From: an uncultured Bacteroidales bacterium
GTDB lineage: Bacteria > Bacteroidota > Bacteroidia > Bacteroidales > FEN-979
Direction: 5' to 3'
Length of the DNA: 64,000 bases
NCBI GenBank assembly: GCA_903903985.1
Contig: CAIVAT010000022.1
Coordinates: 1-64,000 of the forward strand
The notes under the pieces are model-generated. The model did not search any database and was not told where the DNA came from. It worked only from the letters and a program-made list of their open reading frames with translations. Shown piece after piece: positions 10,201 to 19,184 of the stretch. Positions within the stretch are counted from its first letter, which is position 1. Each line of letters opens with the position of its first letter. The translations under genes and the position numbers were made by a program.

Positions 10201-10882
10201 CCGTGTTTTCAGGACTTAACTCTTTTAAAATCTCATCCGAACACTCCTTTTCCAAACGGATCCCATGAACTTTACATAAACCATCGATTACTGCCAATGC
10301 GTTTTGACGGGTAATTGAATTTATTCTCAGTCTGTTCGAAAGGAAGTCGGGTATTTTCTTCTCGAATTCAGTCAGGTTGGCAAGGTATTCCTCCCTGACA
10401 GAAAAGATAAATTTACATTGAAGGTTCGACTTTGTTATGCTTTTTACAGTTGCGATCAATTCCGACCTTTCCTTCTCACTGCCAAAAATGAAAATTTCTT
10501 CAAACTGATCGAAAATGAAATAGATGGGCCGGAAATGGTCTAAAAATATACGCTGAACCATTTCCGACAGTGGTTCATTTTGCGAATTTGAATGCGGTTC
10601 ATCCAAACACTTTTGCAGGGTACTTCTGAGGCTCTTATTCATGTCAGATCCTCTCCTGATCTGGATTGGAAACCAATCGCTTTCCTGAATTTTATTTGCC
10701 AGGCCACAATTGATCAGGGAGGACTTTCCAATGCCCGATATGCCGAAAAGAACGAATATTTTGCTCTTGTGAACGCGATAGTATATCTCCTCTATTTCAG
10801 CATCCCTTCCGAAAAACGTATCATTGTCCTCCTTACCATAGCTGTCAAGGAATTTAAAAGGACTTTTTTGTTGATTTCCCAT
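7286..10882 (-). CDS. nSTAND-like NTPase, single TM helix, C-terminal WD40 repeat domain
   Basis: [30 protein letters not shown], Walker A [9 protein letters not shown], Walker B [38 protein letters not shown], then many WD40 units (e.g. [31 protein letters not shown]). Confidence 0.9.
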   Translation of the reverse strand: [1198 protein letters not shown]

Positions 10883-10889
10883 GTGTTAT

Positions 10890-11909
10890 TCAGGATGACA
10901 ATACAGACAAAATTTCATTGAACTCTTCGACCAATGTGCTATAATTATGCAGTGAGCGGAGATCACAGATTTCGGGTGCTTCTGTGCCAACATACATTAA
11001 ATGTCCGTCACTGTATTTTGAATACAAATAAATATCCCCGATAATGCTAAACCGTTCATGATCATCAATGACCTCCGATTTCGTATCAATAACCAGAGGG
11101 GAAAGATTGAGATACTCACCGATTGATTTTGTTTGTTTCATCAACAGCACTGAATTGCTTTCTGTAAACTTTACCCCTTCGATCTTAGACGTACTGAAAT
11201 CAGAATGCGTGTTATGAAGTAAATCCATGCTGTGTTGAAAAAATGCTTCGTGATTTTTTGACTTAACAACTGTAATATCCTTCACAAACACCAGCTTGTA
11301 ATTTACCAGGAATGCAATTTTTGATAATACTTTGGTTAATTTTTCCTCGAAAACGATACAATCCCGTTCAATATCCTGGTTGGTTGGATTGGATTGAAAA
11401 TGCATGAGGATGTTTCTTGGAAGGACTAATGTATTCAGGATTTCATAAAATCCCTTGTTGAAATTCTCAGAAATCTCAGGCATAAACCATTCGAAATTCT
11501 GTTGTTTTAATAAATTCCCGATGGAGGTGATCAGCCAGGTATAATCCCCTAAACTTAAGACTGGAAACCGGTGTCTGAATTCTTTTTTAAAATTTTCCGG
11601 GATTGAAATCCGGTTTTTAACTTTTTCTTCCACAAGTTGGCTGACCATGATAAAACTGATGAACTGCAAGGTTCTTTCAAAGGTTCGGAAAATATGCGTC
11701 AGCAAATCACGGCCAAGAGCTGTCTTTGTAAACAACCTGCGAAGCTCAATCCCGATAGGCCAGGGGAAATTCTCAACCATTTCATTGCCCAATTTCGGGA
11801 AGTTAATGGTGCCATCGTCGTTGTAGCGTATATAATTTGATAAATGGGGCTTCACTTTGACCATCTCATCAAATACTTGCTTGATCAGGTTCTCTGTATT
11901 GTTCAGCAT
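10890..11909 (-). CDS. Uncharacterised helical protein with Rx4H motif (HEPN-like candidate), upstream partner of the STAND gene
   Basis: 339 aa; same strand, 7 bp upstream of the STAND start; contains ELRRLFTKTALGRDLLTHIFRTFERTLQF and LVLPRNILMHF (R165-x4-H170). HEPN assignment is inference. Confidence 0.6.
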   Translation of the reverse strand: MLNNTENLIKQVFDEMVKVKPHLSNYIRYNDDGTINFPKLGNEMVENFPWPIGIELRRLFTKTALGRDLLTHIFRTFERTLQFISFIMVSQLVEEKVKNRISIPENFKKEFRHRFPVLSLGDYTWLITSIGNLLKQQNFEWFMPEISENFNKGFYEILNTLVLPRNILMHFQSNPTNQDIERDCIVFEEKLTKVLSKIAFLVNYKLVFVKDITVVKSKNHEAFFQHSMDLLHNTHSDFSTSKIEGVKFTESNSVLLMKQTKSIGEYLNLSPLVIDTKSEVIDDHERFSIIGDIYLYSKYSDGHLMYVGTEAPEICDLRSLHNYSTLVEEFNEILSVLSS

Positions 11910-12176
11910 TGTTTTTTCTGGATAATCCTTGTTACCGAATTCTTTCCCTGTTGATTATTTTGTGATGATGAAGCACAACAGGAATAGGTAGAACAAATAT
12001 AAACATATCATTCACTCAAACAAAAAGAGATTTCTGACAATATTCTTTTCAGGAATGAAAAAGGGAATAGTGGCCGGAGAACTGAATGCCCGAATGGGTT
12101 ACCATCGGGCAAAAAAATCCTTTGTGGAGCCTTCCGGATCCCACAAAGGATGTGGATGCACTTAATTTCTTACAGT

Positions 12177-12884
12177 TTATGCAGTGGTGCCCTTGAACCC
12201 TAAGATATAGAGGGTGCCAAATCCAAGCAACGCCATGCCCAGGATGATCAGGCCCCATTGGGTAAGGGTCGGAACCGCTGCTGAACACCAGGTCATTGGG
12301 GCTTCCGGTGGTGTAGTGGAAAATCTTGTCATGTAGGGAAAAGGGATCCCGTCACCCAGCCAGATACTGCTCATATAGACAAAATAATATTCGCCGGCAG
12401 GTAAGGGTGAAGAATAAGTATAGACACCTGCCACAGGAAATTCGAGGGAAATAACATGTCCTGTTGCACATGGCCCAACGGCAACATAGGCCACCCCTGC
12501 GAACATCGAATTAACTGACCAATAAATGGTTTTCGGTTCGGTCAGCACCATCCGGTACCAGTCCATTTCGGAATATCCATCGACGCCAGATAAATAAGTA
12601 TTCATATTTGAACAATATACACTTCCGTCTACGACATTGGTAAAAGCCTCTGGACTAAACTCACAACCCCCGTTCGTAACATCAATTCCAAGCGGACCGA
12701 GCACCACCGGTTCATTTTCGGGTGTAGCACAAGGAATGCAGGGACTGCTGCCCAAGGGATGTGCAGGCGGGGGTTGTATTCCATGACGTAGAAGTTTTGA
12801 AGGCCCCCCGTTCAACTGGGCAAACAGGTTACCGAATGCAAGGGCAAAAACAGCAATCATCAAAATCGTTGAAATTTTTTTCAT
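12177..12884 (-). CDS. Secreted protein with IPTL-CTERM-type C-terminal sorting signal
   Basis: Signal peptide MKKISTILMIAVFALAFGNLFAQ; C-term VPTLTQWGLIILGMALLGFGTLYILGFKG. Confidence 0.75.
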   Translation of the reverse strand: MKKISTILMIAVFALAFGNLFAQLNGGPSKLLRHGIQPPPAHPLGSSPCIPCATPENEPVVLGPLGIDVTNGGCEFSPEAFTNVVDGSVYCSNMNTYLSGVDGYSEMDWYRMVLTEPKTIYWSVNSMFAGVAYVAVGPCATGHVISLEFPVAGVYTYSSPLPAGEYYFVYMSSIWLGDGIPFPYMTRFSTTPPEAPMTWCSAAVPTLTQWGLIILGMALLGFGTLYILGFKGTTA

Positions 12885-13268
12885 GGCAGGTTTAAGTTAA
12901 TTGAAACAATAATTGATCACTATCTGGTTAATTAGATATCAAGCATACTCAAGGTTGACTCCTGAAATTTTCAAAGCGTAAATATAATTCAAAAAATACA
13001 AAATGCAACAATCAGGGAAATTTTTTACACAACAATGGCCGGCATACCGGATTTTCCAACCTGATTGATCCCTCACATCCGGCCCCGATCATCTCCACCT
13101 GGACAGGTGTAGATTTGATCCTGTCAAACCGGCCTTGCTCTTCAATACCCGGGCCATCATGAATCACAGGAAAAGAAGGTAATGAAAGCATAAAGGACGA
13201 TGGTCACATCGAACGGTCTTTATCAATAATTCCTGACGACAACATCAGGGTATCCGTTTATGGTGAAA

Positions 13269-13574
13269 TCATCCAGCCATTTCACTTTTCCCGGGAGCTT
13301 TTTGCTCCATTTCAGGTGGCACGAGACTGATCAGGCGATTGAGGAGCCCGGTGGTGATCAGGCTCGCGAGGATCATCAGGGCAGCAGAGGTGCTTTGTAT
13401 AATCACACCAGACCCTACTCCAAACAGCAGCGCCCTTGAACGAGACGATACAAAACGGGTGGCAATTTTACGAAACCGCCAGCTATTCAGTTGTTTAAGT
13501 CCGGTGGAGAGTGATTGTACCCCTGTAAACATTAATCCCAGGCCCAACAGGATTTTACCGATTATTTCTATCAT
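13269..13574 (-). pseudogene. Truncated Na/Pi cotransporter family protein (N-terminal fragment)
   Basis: MIEIIGKILLGLGLMFTGVQSLSTGLKQLNSWRFRK...FGVGSGVIIQSTSAALMILASLITTGLL matches the first QSSSA-like repeat of Na/Pi transporters; full-length members are several hundred aa. Confidence 0.65.
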
Positions 13575-13726
13575 AATTCTTCAGAATCTCAGTATGGTTG
13601 CTAATGTTTAAGTTTTCCCATTTCTCCAACAGATCAAATTAAGATAGTTTTCTTAATCCCTCGGAAGAAATTTCATGTGAAGCAAATCTAACGAAACGGC
13701 GTGGGCAGGATTGGAACAGCCTGAAT

Positions 13727-14173
13727 TTATTTTGGGAAAGTCAATCGTACTGTTGCTCCTTTTGGTTGGTTACTTGTCACCTCCACTTGGCCCTGATGGG
13801 CTTTCATGATCAGTTTGATCAGTTCAAGGTTCAATCCTCTGTTTTGGCCGATGTATGAACCTCCAACCGCAAACAGGCCAAATAGATTTTTGAGTGCAAC
13901 CGGGAAAAAACCCGGTCCGTTATCAATAAAGTCGCAGACTGTAAACTGATCATCCGAATACATCTTTACGAAAACGACCTCGTCAGACGGTGAATATTTA
14001 ACAGCATTATCGATCAGGCAATCAAAACAGATCCGGAGGAATTCCCTGTTACCCATCATTGCACTAAGTGCGGGATCATTTTCAAGGTGAACATTTATTT
14101 TCTTTGCCCGGAACTGAACCTGAAGCGTTATATTCGCCTTGTTAAAAAACTCATAAAAAGGCACCTCTTCCAT
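13727..14173 (-). CDS. Orphan histidine-kinase-like ATPase domain (probable truncated sensor kinase)
   Basis: N-box FDCLIDNAVKYSP, G1-like FIDNGPGFFP, G2-like NRGLNLELIKLIMKAHQGQVEVTSN; no HisKA or sensor upstream. Confidence 0.6.
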   Translation of the reverse strand: MEEVPFYEFFNKANITLQVQFRAKKINVHLENDPALSAMMGNREFLRICFDCLIDNAVKYSPSDEVVFVKMYSDDQFTVCDFIDNGPGFFPVALKNLFGLFAVGGSYIGQNRGLNLELIKLIMKAHQGQVEVTSNQPKGATVRLTFPK

Positions 14174-14326
14174 TTGAATTTGTATCTCCTGAGTGTGTAA
14201 TTAAGTGATCAAATGGCTATGAAACTGAATTGAGACTGTAGTTCAGGAACATCATCAACTAGGAGGTTAATTTCCTTCGGAAAGAAGCGCTCGCTAATCA
14301 ATCCAGTATTGATTCCTGCCCGCCAG

Positions 14327-16576
14327 TTATTTATTAACCAGAAACTTATATGCCAGGCGTTTCCCGTTGCTGCTTAATATGAGTGTATAAAAACCTGACG
14401 GAACAGGCCGCAGGTCAATGGTTAAGATACGGGTACCCTGCACTGAAATATTCCTTATATGGAAGATATTTGATCCAAGTTTGTCAAACACTTCCAGGCT
14501 AAATGCGTTCTCTGATCCACTGGTAACAGAAATGTTGAAATGCCCGTCATTCGGAACAGGATAAATCTCTGCCTGCAGCATTTCCTTCTCGCTAACCCCC
14601 ACACCAACTGGTGTCGTAAAGGTTAACTCCTCTCCTGTTGACAAACCGGCAGCACTTGAGCCTCTTACACGGTAATGGTAGGTTGTGTTGGATGTAAGGC
14701 CGATGAGATTTGCCAGAACGGCAGTGACGGTTGTGCCTGTTACTTCAAACGGTGTGGCATCCGTTGTATTGCCATATGCTGAAGTCAGACCCCATTCAAA
14801 TGAGACATTGGTGCTTACATCATTTGCATTCACAGTACCGTTCAATGTTGCACCGGAGGAGTTGATTGCAGTAGCGGGTAATGTTATTACTGCCGGCGAC
14901 TGTGCATTTTGCCCGCTCATGGTGATCATCAGGGAATCAGTCACGGTATTGTCCTGCTGTGCCGTGGCCTTTGCATAAACCGTGCCGTTTGAAACTGCAG
15001 TCACCAGTCCTGCTGGACTGATCGTGGCCATTCCTGTCCCCGGGATCATACTCCAGGTAACATCCTGATTGGCAGAAGAAGGGAATACACTCGCTACCAT
15101 CTGCAAAGTTCCTCCACTGGTTGTAATTGCTGGAGGAATGCCCCCCTGGGTGGTGACAACCAGCCCGATCAGGCCACCAACCGAAATACCCTGGGCATAT
15201 CCCATGTACCCTGAACCCCGGTCCTCGGTCCATGTACAGGCTAACCTGTCAGGTCCATCCGGTGTAAGCCCGTAACGCATTTTGGGAGTTGATCCTCCTG
15301 CAGTGGTGGAACTCACTTCAATCCTGTTTCCCGGCCATATGAAATTGCCATTGACATCCAGTCTTGTAGCAAAAATTTTCTCAGTCGAATTATAACTCAT
15401 AAACATCGGGTTATCCGAAACAACTGCCAGTTCGCAGCAGCGCTGATCTGCATTGCTGCTGATCGCATAAACGACTTTGGCATGATCAGAAAACTGCCGC
15501 GCCCCGGTGGTTTTCAGGAATTTTTGAACATAAACACCATAGACTGTCTGGTTTGGATTACTGAAATTGCAAACCGACCAAACATAATTTGATCCGGGCG
15601 TCATATTGATGCTGGTCTCGCCCTGGTAATTATCCGTTGCTGCAACAGAAGTGTTGAAATTTGAACCATTCATTCCCCACGGGATGGTCCCGTTCGGATT
15701 AACCCGCTGAAGAAAAGAATTAAACCGCATGCCAACTGCAGCATAATAGCCAAAGTAGGTGGTGTCGCCCTCTGCCAAAATTGAATAATACCTATATCCT
15801 GCCGTCGTCTGGCTGCATATCTGCAAAGGCGCGTACAGGGCAGTTCCTGAGTTGTCAAACATCTGCGCATATAAGGTCGTGTACATGCTGCCTTTCTGGT
15901 ATATCATCGTGAATTTACCGGACAGATTTGCGATGATCTGGCCACGGGTTGTGACAGATGAGCCGACCGTAATGATCACCGGTGATGACCATGCCAGCGT
16001 ACCCCCGGAAGTAATTTTTTGCAGATTCAGCGTGTTTCCTGAATCTCCATTCCAGGCGACAACTACTTCACCATTGCTTAAGGCGGCGGGATAAGGAGCA
16101 AGACCCCCACCCAGTACAACGCCATTTGCTCCCCATAAATGAATACCTGCCTGTGAAATTTTGTATACCACGGCTTTAAGGCTTCCCGTCCTTTCATCCT
16201 GGTATCCGATGATAAAATTATTATCTGCATCCACACAAACATTGAATACATAGGTGGCTGAACCTGATGTCTTGTTGTCAACAAGCATGCCATCCGGCCC
16301 AAGCAGTTTGTAGCCGTTGGCGTCAATTAACTGCGCCCTCATGTCATAGTTGCCCCCGTTCTGATGATAGAAAGCAATCCAGGTTTTTCCGTCGGTCGTT
16401 GGCGCTGACTGGATGTCGGCGGTTGGAAGTTCTGAAATCGTAATGTTAGCAAAAGTATTGGTGTTCCATTGGGCATAAAGCGTAACCGGTACGAAGGCAA
16501 AAAGGCCAGCTATTGCAAACAGAAATAAACTTAAACCGGTTATTGAACTGGTTGACTTACCACGAAAGGTTTTCAT
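14327..16576 (-). CDS. Secreted protein with Big_2-like and FN3-like domains and T9SS sorting domain
   Basis: DVTWSMIPGTGMATISPAGLVTAVSNGTVYAKATA; SSGATLNGTVNANDVSTNVSFEWGLTSAYGNTT...NTTYHYRVRGSS; C-term AEIYPVPNDGHFNISVTSG. Confidence 0.8.
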   Translation of the reverse strand: MKTFRGKSTSSITGLSLFLFAIAGLFAFVPVTLYAQWNTNTFANITISELPTADIQSAPTTDGKTWIAFYHQNGGNYDMRAQLIDANGYKLLGPDGMLVDNKTSGSATYVFNVCVDADNNFIIGYQDERTGSLKAVVYKISQAGIHLWGANGVVLGGGLAPYPAALSNGEVVVAWNGDSGNTLNLQKITSGGTLAWSSPVIITVGSSVTTRGQIIANLSGKFTMIYQKGSMYTTLYAQMFDNSGTALYAPLQICSQTTAGYRYYSILAEGDTTYFGYYAAVGMRFNSFLQRVNPNGTIPWGMNGSNFNTSVAATDNYQGETSINMTPGSNYVWSVCNFSNPNQTVYGVYVQKFLKTTGARQFSDHAKVVYAISSNADQRCCELAVVSDNPMFMSYNSTEKIFATRLDVNGNFIWPGNRIEVSSTTAGGSTPKMRYGLTPDGPDRLACTWTEDRGSGYMGYAQGISVGGLIGLVVTTQGGIPPAITTSGGTLQMVASVFPSSANQDVTWSMIPGTGMATISPAGLVTAVSNGTVYAKATAQQDNTVTDSLMITMSGQNAQSPAVITLPATAINSSGATLNGTVNANDVSTNVSFEWGLTSAYGNTTDATPFEVTGTTVTAVLANLIGLTSNTTYHYRVRGSSAAGLSTGEELTFTTPVGVGVSEKEMLQAEIYPVPNDGHFNISVTSGSENAFSLEVFDKLGSNIFHIRNISVQGTRILTIDLRPVPSGFYTLILSSNGKRLAYKFLVNK

Positions 16577-16638
16577 AATGATTAGTATTATTCATTTGTT
16601 TATATGACCATTTTCCTGATGTATCACAAGGACACGAA

Positions 16639-17877
16639 TTATAATTGCCCTGGATTTCTTTTTTGTCTGACGCCGTTTTTATAATAACGACTTTTCCTGT
16701 ATTTCCCATCTGACCAGAATTCTTTCCATTCTCCTTCTTCCTTCCCATCGGAAAAAGCTCCTTCAGTCCAGCCTCCGTTTTCATTGAATTTCTTCCAGAA
16801 ACCTTCTTCTGAATCATTCTTATACTGACCTTGCATGTATAATTTCCCATTCCTATACCACCAAATACAATTCCCTTCCCTCTTGCCATTGATATAAAAA
16901 AATTCTCCTTTTTCCTCGTAGGTTGAATACCAACAAACCCATTTCCGTTGCGGTTCCCCATTAATGATGCTTCCTTCACACCAGTCGCCATTTTCGTTGT
17001 AATATTTCCAAATGCCTTCCGGTAAGTCATTTTTTAATTCTCCTGCCTCTAAAATATTCCCCGCCGAACCGTAACGGACCCACTGTCCTTCTGCTTTTCC
17101 CTTGAAGAGGTTACCCTCCCACCGGCTTTGAGTTGTTTGATATACCTTCCATTTCCCATCTTCCAATCCATTTACAAAATTGCCTTGTGAAGACAAGGTC
17201 CCTTTTTCAAAATAAGAGGTCCATAATCCTTCTTTTACTCCATTTTCATAGTTCCCCGTAGAAGATTTCTTCCCGGAACGGAAATAATCCGTAAAATAAC
17301 CGCACCCATTTTTCAGGTCACCCGTTTTAAATTGCTTGCCATGTGAATCCCTGGTAAATTCAACACTCCACAAACTATCCTGATGAAATAACCTTTTTGA
17401 AAAGATCTCCCCATTGGAGTGAAAGAAAGTCCACGAACCATCTCTCAACCCATTTTTCATTGAACCGTGCGCATAAACTTTCCCATCTGAAAAGTTTTCA
17501 AGGTATTCCCCATCCCGTTTTTCATTCAAATAATTTACAGAAATTTTAATGTTGCCATTTTCATAGTACCATGAGCATTGTCCATCATCAAATACGGTCG
17601 GGTCGACCGATCTGAGTTTCCCTTCCATCTGGATCTTTCCTGACAAATAGTAGTCCCGAACCATCCCGTCAGGGTTACCATCAAGAAAGGTAATGATCCT
17701 GTAATATTTGACTGAATCACCTTTCTGGGGTTCTTTCCAATCTTCATTGAATAAAATTGTCCATACGCCAACTCTTTCGCCCTTAGCATTGAATTTATTC
17801 GGGGATTGCGGGATCTGGGAGAATCCGACCGATACAACAAGAAAAAGAATAAAGCCGAGGAGCACCTTTATTTTCAT
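16639..17877 (-). CDS. Secreted MORN-variant repeat protein (YwqK-like)
   Basis: Repeated G-x-W-x-x-Y/F-x-x-x-G units: GSWTFFHSNGEIFSKR, GLWTSYFEKGTLSSQGNFVNGLEDGKWKVY, GIWKYYNENGDWCEGSIING, GFWKKFNENGGWTEGAFSDGKEEGEWKEF. Confidence 0.85.
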   Translation of the reverse strand: MKIKVLLGFILFLVVSVGFSQIPQSPNKFNAKGERVGVWTILFNEDWKEPQKGDSVKYYRIITFLDGNPDGMVRDYYLSGKIQMEGKLRSVDPTVFDDGQCSWYYENGNIKISVNYLNEKRDGEYLENFSDGKVYAHGSMKNGLRDGSWTFFHSNGEIFSKRLFHQDSLWSVEFTRDSHGKQFKTGDLKNGCGYFTDYFRSGKKSSTGNYENGVKEGLWTSYFEKGTLSSQGNFVNGLEDGKWKVYQTTQSRWEGNLFKGKAEGQWVRYGSAGNILEAGELKNDLPEGIWKYYNENGDWCEGSIINGEPQRKWVCWYSTYEEKGEFFYINGKREGNCIWWYRNGKLYMQGQYKNDSEEGFWKKFNENGGWTEGAFSDGKEEGEWKEFWSDGKYRKSRYYKNGVRQKRNPGQL

Positions 17878-18044
17878 GTTACTTTAATTTCAGAAAGGCA
17901 GACAATACAGGATGTTGCTATTTTACCGTTCAACATGCTTTTGATAATGGAAGGCAGGTTGTACTGTTCAATGGCAAACGCACGCATATTGGTCAAATCA
18001 CGCCGTGCTTGCTGATAATAATGCCCTGACCCGTAAAACGATAT

Positions 18045-18653
18045 TCATCTCCTTTCGATATCAAGGATATTTCCATCGTCGAACATTTTTTTCAGTTCAG
18101 CTTTTGAAAATCCGTAAATTTCCTGTGTATAGGCATTGTCGCCGTTACGTTGTAATTTGTTAATACCTGATATCTTATCTGTTTCATACAGATTAAAACG
18201 AACATACACAGAATCGCCAAAAACATATTCGATTTTTAAAAGTGTATATTGATTGTTCTTCGTTTTTATTTCGAAAATGTCACCGATTTGAGGTGTTAAT
18301 ATCAGTTTAGCGTTTTTTTCGTCTTTTTTTATATCACTGACAACTCCAATTATTATTAGTAATAACACTATTGCCAAACCAGAAAACATCCATATGGGCG
18401 TCCTGGTTTTTGCTTTTAAAATATGGTAAGGAGCCATCAAAGAAGGCGGCATATCTTCAAGTTTTAAAACCTGGCTGCATTGGTTGCAATGGCTACTTCC
18501 CGTTTTTCTCATAGGGAAAAAAGGTATCCAGAAGAGGTGTGCATATTTTTGAAATACATACATCTGAATACTGTTCTGCTCCCCACAGTTCGGACATGTT
18601 GTGGCGATGATTTCTTGCGCAAGTTTTTCGCCCTTGGTCCCGTAGATAATCAT
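18045..18653 (-). CDS. Zinc-ribbon membrane protein
   Basis: CPNCGEQNSIQMYVFQKYAHLFWIPFFPMRKTGSSHCNQCSQVLKL plus one TM helix MFSGLAIVLLLIIIGVV. Confidence 0.7.
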   Translation of the reverse strand: MIIYGTKGEKLAQEIIATTCPNCGEQNSIQMYVFQKYAHLFWIPFFPMRKTGSSHCNQCSQVLKLEDMPPSLMAPYHILKAKTRTPIWMFSGLAIVLLLIIIGVVSDIKKDEKNAKLILTPQIGDIFEIKTKNNQYTLLKIEYVFGDSVYVRFNLYETDKISGINKLQRNGDNAYTQEIYGFSKAELKKMFDDGNILDIERR

Positions 18654-18710
18654 ATTGGTCTATTGTTTAAACTTGTTTTTCATGAGCGCATTTTTCATGA
18701 CGCCTTTATT

Positions 18711-19109
18711 TTATTTTGGTCTCCTGTCATCATGGACTTTATCCGTGCCAGTCCCGACGATAAATATAGCAACTATTATGAATAATAACAGACCGGAGAA
18801 TTTCAGTGCTATAAAGATCATGAATATTTTCTTGAATTTCATGAAGAATTTTTTAAGGACGCTGAAGTTGAGGTCATTTAATCGACACCATTCCGGGACA
18901 GGGTTTGCAATGCCATTTCGCTGCAGCATCGTCATCCCTGGCGCAAGTATTTCTTTTGGAGTGCTATGAATATCAAGCATTGCCGGACAACATGGCGGAT
19001 TCCCTACAGCGTTGACTGCCACCTGCAACGTGAATAGCCATTTGATTGCCATGATCGTCCCGCTTACTGAAAGAAAGATTTGTAACATACATCCGGAGGC
19101 CATGATCAC
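18711..19109 (-). CDS. Hypothetical protein with a C-terminal hydrophobic segment; may be spurious
   Basis: Open frame with hydrophobic stretch IFMIFIALKFSGLLLFIIVAIFIVG; no recognised family. Confidence 0.25.
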   Translation of the reverse strand: MIMASGCMLQIFLSVSGTIMAIKWLFTLQVAVNAVGNPPCCPAMLDIHSTPKEILAPGMTMLQRNGIANPVPEWCRLNDLNFSVLKKFFMKFKKIFMIFIALKFSGLLLFIIVAIFIVGTGTDKVHDDRRPK

Positions 19110-19184
19110 CCGGAATTCAGTTGCCCAAAAGACGGGTCAATCAAAAATACCCATAACCCGGGCCTCTATGGAAGTTTTTCCGGT

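Noticed and set aside
7788-10921. Several + strand ORFs within the STAND-WD40 gene
   Set aside because: Antisense shadows of a clearly coding minus-strand frame.
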